Shown here piece after piece: positions 43,001-55,000 of a stretch of DNA of 64,000 bases. The stretch is taken from positions 434,001 through 498,000 of the forward strand of contig NZ_JBAHUQ010000001.1 of the NCBI RefSeq assembly GCF_036689865.1, written 5' to 3'. A program made the position numbers and the translations under genes. Every line of letters starts with the position of its first letter. Position 1 is the stretch's first letter. Under the pieces are notes generated by a model, which had not been told where the DNA came from, made no database searches, and saw only the letters and a list, made by a program, of their open reading frames with translations. The DNA is from Magnetococcus sp. PR-3. Its GTDB lineage: Bacteria; Pseudomonadota; Magnetococcia; Magnetococcales; Magnetococcaceae.

Positions 43001-46000
43001 GTCCACATCGGCACGGCCAGCCGCCTCCATACCGTAAGGTATCCCACCAATATTCAGAACCATGCCATCGACTGAGGCACGGTCATCCCCTCTCAACCCC
43101 TCCTGCGCCACCAGATCCACATCCCCCACCGCGGTAATGACGGTGGTGCCATCCAGATCAATGATGTTGTGTTCATCAATCTGCGCTCCCACACTCGGGG
43201 CACTGATTCCATAAATGGAGACGGTGGTCATATCTGCCTGGGCGGTGGCAGAGAGGATATTACTGACCCGATCCGCGCTCTCTCCGGCATAGAGTTTGAC
43301 ATCCAGCGCAGAAAGGGTGGCATCGGTTAGATGAATGGTATTACTGCTGTCCATATTGGCGCTGGAACTGGCCATGGCACCGGCAATGGCCGCCAGGGTA
43401 AAGACATTAGACCCACTGGTAATGATCGCATCGGTCTTGGTCGACAGGATCAGATCACCACTCAGGTTACGCAGGGAGGCCCCGGTTATGGTGATATCCG
43501 ACAGCAGATCCGTATCCAGGGTGGACCCTGCCGAGGTCACCTTTAATCCGGCAACACCATCGACCCGTACTTTATCCAGCGCACTCACATCCACATTGGT
43601 GGTGACTTCAAAGGTTCCTTCACTGCCATCATCGGTGGTAACCGTCAGTTCACTACCTTGGCCAATGGTGACGTTGGCGCCAAATTGACGGTTGGCGGTA
43701 CCGATATCCACCACCGACTCAATAACATCCAGGCTCCCCACACCCGCAGACATAGACTCAATCGAATTATCATCTGAGGTGTAGCGATTTTTCACCGCAC
43801 GGTTATCTGCCGCCATAAGAATGGTCGAGGCATTAATGATACTATCGGCACCCACGGTGACATCCGCCGTACCGGTTACCTCGGTGATGGAAGAAGCCCC
43901 ACTACCGGCATAGGCCCCCACTGCCAAATTGTACGATGTGGCATCAAAATCCTGATCTCGGTCGGCGCGGACATCCAGCGTGCCCACATCCAGTAAGGCA
44001 CGATCGCCAACGGCCGCGAGGGTATCCGCCGTAATACTGAGCTCCGAGTAGGCCCCAGCCAGACCGGTGAACAGGCCACCACTGGCTGCAATGGTCCGTT
44101 GGAAGATCTCATCGGTGGCTTCTGCACGAATACGCAGTGTACCCGCTGAGGCGGTGACATCATCCCCCAGATAGGCAAGGATTTGACCATCATCCCGCGT
44201 CATCACCGTGGAGGCCCCCATGGAGGCTCCTGAGCTGATGGAGACCGATGCGACAAAAGCACTGGCCTTCTGTTCACCCCCAGCATTGATGGTGATGGTA
44301 CCCGCACTACCGGCCTGAACCTCGGCCTCATGAATATAGGCATTGACCTGTGGTGACAGGGTATTGGTGGCAACGGAACCTGCAGCCGCGGCCGCGACCA
44401 AGCCAAAGCTGGCTGCGGCGGCCGCAACGGTGCTGTCGATGGTCGCACTACTGTCCGCATTCAGGGTCAGATCTCCACCGGCCAAGACTTCCGTCCACCC
44501 AGCGACACTTCCCTCCACAGCCGCACCACTGGTACGGTCAATGGCTGCGGTCACAGCGGTCTCAATGGTATTGGTCGCAAAGGCCCCACCACCCGCGAAA
44601 GAACCACCAACGCTGGCCGAGAAGGCCAAGGAGACAGCGGCAGAGGTGGCGTTGATTGAGGCATCATCCACCGCCTCAATGGTCACATCGCCACTGGCCA
44701 AGACCACACTGTCGTCCACCAGTGCCGTCACTTCATTATCAATATGATTTTCCGCAATGGAGATCGCCATGCTGACAGAGCCACCAAAAGCCCCGGCAGA
44801 GCCCGCAACCGATACCGCCATAACCGTGGTATCAATAGAGGCCAGATCATTGGCGCGGATGATGACATCCCCATCCAGGTTAACCCCTTCACCACTGCTG
44901 TCGGTCAGCAACGCACGGGTATGAGATCCAATACGGTTAAGGGCGCTACCACCTGCCCCACTGATGGACACCGCCGCAGTACCACCCACCGACAGGGCCA
45001 CAGAGCCAGAGAAGATGGTGGCATCAATCACCTGCCGGTTATCGGCGGTAATGGTCAGATCAACCGTCTCTGTGGCCTCACCATTCACAGCCATGGAGCT
45101 GCCATGCACTTGAGCCAAAATTTCATTGGCATCGGTGGTCAGGTGCAGTTCCCAAAGGGTGCTGTCGCTATAATCTTGAGCCAAGATCAGGTTATCATAG
45201 ACACCATCTTCATCCAGATCCTGACGATAGAGCGTCTCCTCACCAATATAGCGGTAGACCTCACCCGCTCTGGAGCCGGACTTATCCCCCAGCCGGATCA
45301 CATCACCCGTCACAATTTGACTGGGAAGATCCTCATTGGAATGATAGGTAACGGCATCCTCATCGTTATCATAAGGGTTATACCCCACAAAGTTACGGGC
45401 TAGGGCTACCCCGATAGAGGCCCCCACACCGGCCACACCACCGCCCCCGACCCCAACAGAGGCAGAGAGGATGGATGCATCAATACGGTTATCGGCCTGG
45501 GCATCCACCACCACAGGGCCTGCGACCAGCAGGTCGCTGTCACTGATCACCGCACGGCTGTCGCCCAGGATGATATTGAGCGCCGAGGCACCCGCCCCAC
45601 TGACGCCCACACCTGCTGAACCCCCAATACCGACGGCAAGAGAGGCCGCCCAGGAGATGACCTTAATGCTGGCATCGGAATGGGCGGTGAGCATGACGCC
45701 ACCTGCGGAGACCAGATCCGCCCCAGCCAAACCGGCATCCACCGTGGTGGAAATAACGTTGCGTGCCAGAGAGACCCCCACCGAAATGGAGACCCCAGCA
45801 CTACCGCCAATGGCGACCGACAACGAAGCGGCCCCAGCATAGGCTTTAATACGGGAGATATCCGACGCACTGATGGTGACATCCCCACCAATGGCCAAGC
45901 TACTGGTGCGCTCACCAATCAGGGAGCTGCTGTCCACCCCAGCAAAGATCTGGTTGCCGATCTGGTTTTCTGCCCACACACCGGAACCACTGACCCCAAC

Positions 46001-49000
46001 CCCTGTACTGCCCCCGACCGCCACTGCGGCAGAAGCGGCCAGCACAAAAGCATGGATGCTCTGTTCGGCATCCGCAGTCATGGTTAAAGCACCCGCGGTG
46101 TTAATGTTAGAGTCCAACACCATGGAGCGGACGGTGGCGATAGCCTCAACATCCTGCACACCAAAGCCTGCTTGACCGATCAAGTTGCGCGCCACCGAGA
46201 CCCCAATAGAGACCCCAACACCGGTACTACTCCCGGCCCCCACAGCAAGCGAAGCAGCGACCACAGTGGCCGCAATCTTGGCATCACTGTCAACATCCAT
46301 GGTCAACGCGCCCGCACTCTCCACCGTGCTGCTCTCAATAATCGCATCGGTGTTGCCATTGACCGTATTAACGGAGACCGCACCCGCCCCACTGACCGCC
46401 ACACCGGTACTACCCAGCGCCGCACCAACAGCCGCAGAAGCTGCGACCGAAACCGCACTAATACTGTTGGCAGAAAGGCTAACACTTTCACCCTCCAGCT
46501 CCAGGGTATAGGAGCGACCCACACCATCAACAAGGGTCCAGGTACTGCCTGCTTCCACCACGGAGACATCCAACGTCGGCTCCACCAACTGCCACAGGCT
46601 GCTGTCGGTGTAGTCCTGTTTGGAGAGATCCAAACGTAGATTGTTCTTACCGATATAACGGTAGGTTTGATCCGCCGATCCACCCGAGATGTGCGACCCG
46701 GCAACCCGTACCGTCTGCTCTTTAAGCATACGGGTACCTGCATCCAGCTCAGACCAGCCATTTTCGACTGTAAACTCTGTACGCTGCAGATCCAGCTCAG
46801 CCGTATCACCGCTGTAGCGATAGACGGCAAGGCCATCCACCCCTTCTGCGGCAACCAGGGTACCGGTGCTCACTTCGGTGGTCTCAATGGCTGTTGTGGC
46901 CACCACCCCTTCGACCACCTGCCACAAGGTTTCATCCATGGTGGCGGTCTCATACTCAGCAGGATCCAGATCCACAGGATCGGTCCCCACATACTGGAGA
47001 TAGATCGGCGCAATCCCCAGGTCCACCAACAAATAGTCCCCTTCGTTCAGGGTCACCACATCGGTGGTGGGCAGAGTGTGGATGGTTTGGGCCGCCCACA
47101 GGGTATCATCGGCAAAATCCGCCAAGCCCAGATCAACCGTATCGGCATCCCCCAGGTAGCTGACCAACACCGGATAGTCACGATCACCGGCACTCACCAG
47201 AGCCTCTGTCTCCAGATCTGTTCCTGGTGCGACCACCTGGTGATCCCACTGATTAATCACCTGCTCCCAGATGGCGGCATCGGTAAAGATGGCCTCACCC
47301 AGGTCCATCGTCTCGGCATCCCCCAGATAACGATAGATCTCACCCTCATCACTGGTCAGGTCAACCACCAGCTGACCTTGGCTCACCTCACGTTCACCAT
47401 CATCGGTGGAGAGATCCCAATAACGGTCATCTACACTGCTGTAGGTTGCCGAAGGACGGATCATCTCTGCAGTAGGCAGTGCCACACCAGCATCCGCCAG
47501 GGCATCGGACAGAGCATCGGCGACATCAGCATCGGCAAACTCCGTAGCCAGCTCCCAACGGTTGGTATTGGAGTAATCCTCCTGCCACAACAGGGCATCC
47601 TCTTCAATATCCAACGCTTCCCAGTTGTCACCGGTAAAGTCTTCACTGCTCAGATCCACAGTGATGGTCGAACCACTATAGCGATAGACCTTACCCACCA
47701 GATCACCATCTTCATGGTTACTGGCTACCCGGACGACATCTTCATTCTGAACCGCAATTTCGCCCTCTTCAGTGGTGTAATCTGCGGGAATACCGATAAA
47801 CCGGTAAACCCGTCCAGCTTCGCCACCATAGCTATGCCGTGCATCTACCGTAACGGTGTAACCGGCCTGCAGCTCCTGTTCATCGGCCTCTTCCTCCTGC
47901 CAGTCACCATCACTGGTATAATCCACGGCAGCAAGGTCAACCAGCGTCTCATCCGCCCCATCAAAGCTGTAGATACGACCATCCGATGCACGCACCAGAT
48001 CATCGGTCATCAACAGGGTCTCACCCTCTTCAGCCAAATAGGTCCAGCTCTGATCTTCATCACTGTCGTAGGTGGTTGCAGCGTTGCTATTGCCCAGGGC
48101 ATCCAGTCCTTCAGCGGTTATGCCACGCGCCAACAGGTCGGTCCACTGCAGGTCAGGCATGGTGCTCTGCCCCCCACTTTTGGCCGCGATATCGATATCT
48201 CCGCTGGTGGTTAACAGGTGCATATGGCTGACATTGGCCAGCACATCACTATCAATACTGTTAAAGGCCAGGGAGAGGCCGATGGAGATCGCGGCACCGG
48301 TACCCCCACCCGACAACGAGGCACCGATGGAGGCGGCCCCGGCAACGGCACGAATGCTGGCACGCCCTTCAGCATCGATGGTGATGGTGTCGGCACTGAG
48401 GCTCAGACGCTCATCGGGCAGGTCACTGGCGCGTCCATCAATACGGGCATCGACACTGCTGTAAATACGGTTTTCGGCATAAACACCTGCGGCGCTGACA
48501 CTGGTGGCACCACTGGAGGAGGCCCCTACCGCGGCAGAACCCGCCAGAACCACCGCATCAATCACCGCCGTACTGTCGGCTTCAAGACGCAGCTCACCGG
48601 CAATACGCCCATCCACTTCACTCAAGCGCGCCAGGGTCGCCGCAATGGTTGGGGTGTAGCTGAGTAGCTTCCAGTTATTTTCATCGGAGTAGTTGCGGGT
48701 ACGCAGCTCAATACCATTTTCCGTATCCGTTACGGTATCGCCGACATATTCATAAACTTCAGCCCCCAGCATACCGGTGTCGTTAAGCACCCGTGTGCCG
48801 GTCTCCAACGTGGTCAGCAGGTTATCTTCACTATAATCACTGGCCTTAACATCATAGCTGGCGGTCACCGCCTTAGAGCCGATGATGTTACGGGCCAGGG
48901 AGAAGCCCAAGGAGAAGGCCTTGCTGCTGTTCCCCCCCACAGAGACCGATGCCGCCATGGAGGTGATATTGGCATCAATGGTGGAATCGTCAGAGGCGGT

Positions 49001-52000
49001 AATGAACAGATCACCCCGCTCCGTATTGGTGGTTTCCAAGGTCACAGTTTGGGCAAAGACGTCGGTATTACCGCTGATGCGGTTAAAGGCCAAGGTCCCT
49101 GCCCCCGAGACCGCAGGCCCACCTTTAGAGCTGGCGGAAATGGCCACGGCGGTGGCACTACCATTGGCGGTGATGACGGAGTCCCGCACCCCCTGGATCG
49201 CCATTTGGCCACCACTGGAGATCAGAGCCACCGGATCCGTGGTGTCACCACCATCGATAAAGGCGCTGAGATCATTACGGATGTCGTTACGGGTAAGGCT
49301 TAAACCAATGGAGACCGCCTTAGAACCGGTACTACCGGCAGCGATACCGATGGCACTGGCGCTTACTTCCGCATTAATCCGGGCACCGGAACGGGCGGTT
49401 ACCGACAGATCACCCGCCGCTACAATGGGCTGGGCATGGGTAATAAACGCCGCGGTATCTCCGGCGATTTTATTCATCGCCACCACGGGTGCAACGGTGA
49501 TGGCCGTTTTATCTTCGCTGGATTTAATACTGGCATCCACCGCCAGTGCTGCATTTTTGATCACGGCATCAATGGCACCTGTCCACTGCGCATCTACCGT
49601 CAAGTCACCAGCCAAGCTCAGATCACTGTTGTCCACCCACGCTTGGGTCTGCACCCCATCCGGATCATTGATCCCCAGCCCCAGAACCGCATCCCCAATA
49701 TCCGCCAGCAGATTTTGGGGGGCATAGCCGATGGTGTTAAAGGCTAACGTCACCCCCACAGAGGTACTGGCTTGGATTTTACTGGTTAAGGTCGCGGTAA
49801 TACGGGAGAGGTTCTCAGCCGCAACGGACAGGTTGCCAGCTGCCGTACCCGCACTGGTAACCACCGAGCTATCGGCCATCCAGGCCTGGGCATCGCCCAT
49901 GACGGTATTGGTGGCGATCATCACGTTAACACCCGTATCCTGGGCGCTAACGTTGCTGTCATCATTCGCGGTGATGGTGGCATTTTGTAGGGCCGTAACC
50001 GTAATATCACCACCAATGGTTAAGCTTTGTCCGGTAATATGGCTAAGGACATCGGTACGGACATCGTTACGCACCACCAGCCCACCAAAGGCTGAAGCAC
50101 TGTCGTTGGACTCTCCCAGAGAGTCCAGCACAGCCATACCGACATCGGCCAGCGCGCCCAGCTCTAACTGGAACCAGCGGCTACCATCCTCATAGTTCTC
50201 ATAGTTGACGTTGCTCTCTTCGCCAGCTCCCATATAAATATAGGTGGAGCCGACATCACCGCGTATGCGACGCCACTGGGTGGAATCGCTATAGTCCTGT
50301 TGATCCAGGAACGCATCGGTCAAAGGCTCCTCACCAAGATACTCATAGGTTGCCCCCGCAGTTCCCCCACCGATACTGCTGCCCAACTGCACCCGATCCC
50401 CAAGCTCCAGGCTGGCCGGACGATCAAACGTATCATAGTCGGCATCGGCCAGACGCACCCGATCCCCAATTTTCAGATCCTGCACCCCAGAGCTATCGGT
50501 ATAGCTGATCCCGACATAGTTAATCAGCGCCTTAAGCGCCATGGACCACTCGCTCTCATTGGCGGAGGTAATGGCCGCCAGGTTTACATCTGAGGTGATG
50601 CGTGCATCATCGCTGGCACTAACCGTTAAACTGCCATCTGTGGTGGTAACACTTTGATCGCTACCGGTAATGAAGGCATCCACAGAGCTGTTGACCATGT
50701 TGCTGCCCAGCACAAACCCCACACTGGTGCCCGAGGCCTTACCCCCAGCCGCACCGCTAGAGGCTGCGGCGAGATCAGAGGTGGTCTCATTACTGATGGC
50801 CGAATGGATGTACGCTTCGGAGTCGGCTTTAACCGTGACTGAACCCGCGGCATTAATGCTGCTATTCTCGACATATGCCTGGGTTTCAACCGGTGCGGCA
50901 TCGCCAATTTCACTACCGACCAGGGCATCTACCGCATTAAACAGAACATTTTGAGACTCCCAACCCACGGTATTAAAGGCCAGGGTTACCCCCACAGCAC
51001 GACCACCGGAGGTCATAGAACTGCTGTTTTGTGCGGCAATATGGGCAGAATCCAACGCCTCAACCGTCACGCCACCCTCTGTGGTGGTCACATCGCTGTC
51101 CAAAATGTGTGCATCGGCTCCGCTGAGCACCAGATTGGTTGCGATCACCCCTCCTACAGCCAACCCACCCCCTGAACTCCCCCCGGAAAGTTGCCCGCTG
51201 TCGTCGGTAACCGCCGTCGCGGTGGCATCAATGGTCGCCTTAATAACCGCATTATCCGTAGCGGTTATGGTGACCTCACCGGCATGGACCTCCGCACGGA
51301 GAATATAGGCCGTAGCCTGACCACGAACATCGTTGCGTACCACCACACCACCCACTGCCATAGCCTGGGAGGAGGTTGAGGCCGGGGTCTCCAAAGGCTC
51401 TTCTGCCGCAGGGGTCTCATTGACCAGAATATCCAGCCCCTGAATACGGTGGCTGTCCACCTCACCCTCAAAGCCGATCACCCACCCTTGTCCCCCTTCA
51501 GCACCGGTTGCAGCGCGCACCACAACATCCAACCCGGTCTCATCCAAGCGCTGGGTAGCGTCATCATCCAACGCTTCACTACGGGCACCGGCAATGGACT
51601 GTTCCAATGCCGTGGCATTAGCCCCGGGGGATAGCCCCGCCACCTCATAGGCCACCCCATCAATACTAACCCGTAGATCAAAGCTGGCGGCATCTCCCAA
51701 GCCATCGGGATTAAACAGATACTCGGCCCCACGGCTGTTTTGCCCCGCCAGCAGGGTGCTGCTGTTGCCCGCCACCCCAACATCGGCTTCCAACACCCGA
51801 AGGTTGGGGATATCCTGATCGGCAAACTCAGCCCCGTAAAGAATACGGTAGCCCCCTTCATCATCCACAAAAACGGTGGTACTACCTTCCCCAAGCTCTG
51901 CATTAAGGGCTTGCTCAATTAAAGCGGCTTGGTCTTCAACGGTCGCCCCTTCACTGCCATCAAGTTTGGTTTCCGTATTGAACAGCAACAACCCATCCGA

Positions 52001-55000
52001 GCTGGCCCGGGTCTTACCGGTGAGTTCCTCAAAGTTCTCACCGGCCATGATCCCCACAAACTCGATATCAAAGTTCCAGCCCACCAAGGCATCGGGATCA
52101 TAGGTCACCGTGGTATGGGAAGGTCCAACCAAAAGCTCCAAAGCGTCTTGTATCGCAGCGGCATTGGCCTCCATCGCGGTGGCGATATCCGCAGCATCCT
52201 CACTGGAGGGACCTTCAAAAGTAACGGTTGTAGAGTATCCTTCCAGGAACAGTTCATAGCTCACAACAACCGGCTCAGGATCGGCCACCACCACAGTTTC
52301 CATGGGGGTCAGGCTGAGTTCCAGAATGCTGCCATCTTTCCCCACCACCTGTAGGGTTCCCAGATCACTGATCCGGTCCAACATTTTGTTGGAGAAGGTG
52401 ATCTTATAAAGCTGGTTGTTCAGGGGGGAGTTTAGGGCATCGACCTTAATGCCACTCAGACGGTAGGCATCGGTACTACCCAGGCGGTTGGCCCGACCAC
52501 TGACCCCCAACAGATCTCCCAGAGCCTCGGCAATATGGCGACCCTGGCTGAAAGGCATACCGTTGTAGGTAGCCTTTTTCGACAGGTTTTCCACATCACT
52601 GTCGTAGTAGAACTGGAAGGAGTCTCGTGAGCTGGGGGTCTGACCGTTGGCATAGTGGATCTTTAACTGATACTCAGTGGCCACCCCGGCAGACTCGACA
52701 GGTAACAGAGATTCCGTGGCACTAATGGTCAAACGCTGCGACTCATTGCTGGTTTCACCAATGGCCAATACATCCACCGGTTCAGTGAGGTAATCCCCCA
52801 AGGCCAGACGTACAGAGGGGTTCTCTTCCATACCTGCGGTGAGCGTCGCATCACGGGTTAATGTCAGGTGCTGCAGTTCAGAAACCCCACTTTCACCACC
52901 ACTGATCTCCTGCAAAGCAGCCCAATCTACAACCGGGGTCTCCTCAGCAGCGGCATCGGGGTCGGTGCTGTCGGTGGTATCCGTACTGTCCGTGGTATCC
53001 GTGCTGTCCGTGGTATCCGTGCTGTCCGTGGTATCCGTGCTGTCCGTGGTATCCGTGGTATCCGTGCTGTCCGTGGTATCCGTGGTATCGGTGGTCTGGC
53101 CATAATCCGTACCCATCAACGCGTTAAAACCGTTGATCAGGGTATCTTTATCGATGGTCCCGAAGTCATAATCCGGTATACGCAACTCCACCACATCGGC
53201 AGTTTCGGTATCGATAAAATATCCCAAAACATCCAAGACCGACTCAGGGAGCACATCGTAGAGGTTAAAGCCCAGATAGCTCTCCCCCTGATCATCGGTC
53301 TGAATTTCTAAATAGGGAATATCCAGATCGGCAATGGTCTCAGTAAGGGGGACCGAATAATCAATGTTCTGTTCAAAGCTGGTTTCAATACCCAACAAGC
53401 CGAGAATACTGGCATAACTGTTAAAGTCCTCCAGACTGACCGAAACATCACCAGAGATGGTTGGATCATAGAGTCGGACTTCGGTGGGGATGCTCTTGAG
53501 TAGATCCATAAAGGCATCCACCGCAGGCACAGAGGAACCAATGGCCCCAAAGTCGATGGTGGGGATCTCCAGCGTAACCAGATCAGCCTCATGGTCGACA
53601 AAGATCTCTACCAGATCATAGACCGATGCGGGCAGCACTTCATCCAGCGTAAAATCAGACAGATCGAAAGGTAGCCCAACATCCAGAGCGATCTCCGCCA
53701 AGGGAATGTCTGTGTCAATTTCAAAGCCCAGTAAACTGCCCAACAGGTGGGGGTCGGTAATGCTGTAGTTACCCGGTACTATACGGATAAGGTCCATCAA
53801 GGCATCTTGCCAGGAGTCAGGATCCAGCACATCCACCACCAACTCATCCCCTGTAGGGGTGTAGGTGGTAAGCTCATCATCAAACAGAGCACGGTCCAGA
53901 TCCAAGGTCGGCAGCGGCGCCGCAATGGGGGCCAGATCTGGATCGATCAAATCCGCATAGGCCTCTGGGGTATCTACCAGCACGGTGGAGGAGAAACCCA
54001 ACAGTAAAATCCGATCCAGTACCGTGACTTTTATCTGCGGCAGCGTCACCTCAAACTGACTGGGCAGGGCCTGCACATTCATGCCATCTGGCATATCCAA
54101 CCATAGGTCAACATCAATACTGGGCAGAACGGGCTCAAACCGACCCTCTAACCATGCGCCAACATCCACCATATCCAACAGGGTGGTATCCTCCCACCCT
54201 ACCGAGACCTCAGCCCCCCAGGTGACCGACTCTCCATCCAGCTCCAGGGTACCCAGCTCCTGCTGGTACTGGTAGAAGGGCAGCTCTGGATCAGGCAACA
54301 GTAGATCCAGGTTCAAAGAGGGCCCGTGGAAGTTAATCCCCGCAACATCCACACCCGGCGTCTGTAACGACAGACCGGTCTCGGAAATATCAAACGACGC
54401 ATCAACCCCTTCGCCCATAAGCATGTCAAACAGGCGTAGATCTTCCCAACCGGTGGAGACCGAGAGACCCACATCGTAGCTCTCACCACTAATGGTCACC
54501 GTATCGGCGATCAGATCTTCCTCAAACCAGGGCAGCAGAGGATTATTGATGAGGATATCCAACCCTGGAATATCATAATCCAGCGTCATCTCTGCCAGAT
54601 CCAGCTCAACGGCATCGGCATCCGGATCCACAAACAGCCCCACGACATTGTACAGGGACTCCGGCAGCAGATCTTCTAAGGTGAAGTCGGTAATGGAGAA
54701 AGGCAGGATGTTACTGGCCAGCACATCCACCGTCTCCAGCAAAGGAGAGTTGGTAAAGACAAAATGGCCGGGCAGTATCTGAATCAGCTCCAGTAAAATG
54801 GCTTCTACAGAGTCCAGGTCGGTGACATCCATACTCAGTTCCGAACCATCCGGTTCGTAGGCTGAGAGATCACCATTCAGAGCGGCATCCAGATCCAACC
54901 CAGGCAGAGAGGCCTGGAGAGGATCCATGGTGTCATCCACCAGATCCGCATAGAGATCAGGCATGGCGACGGTGACCGTCTCCCCCAATCCAAACAAGAC

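Noticed and set aside
46667-48214. 515-codon plus-strand open frame opposite the YxYxG cluster
   Set aside because: Rich in His, Gln and Ile with no recognisable domain, and fully antisense to conserved modules. It is long only because stops are rare on the complement here.
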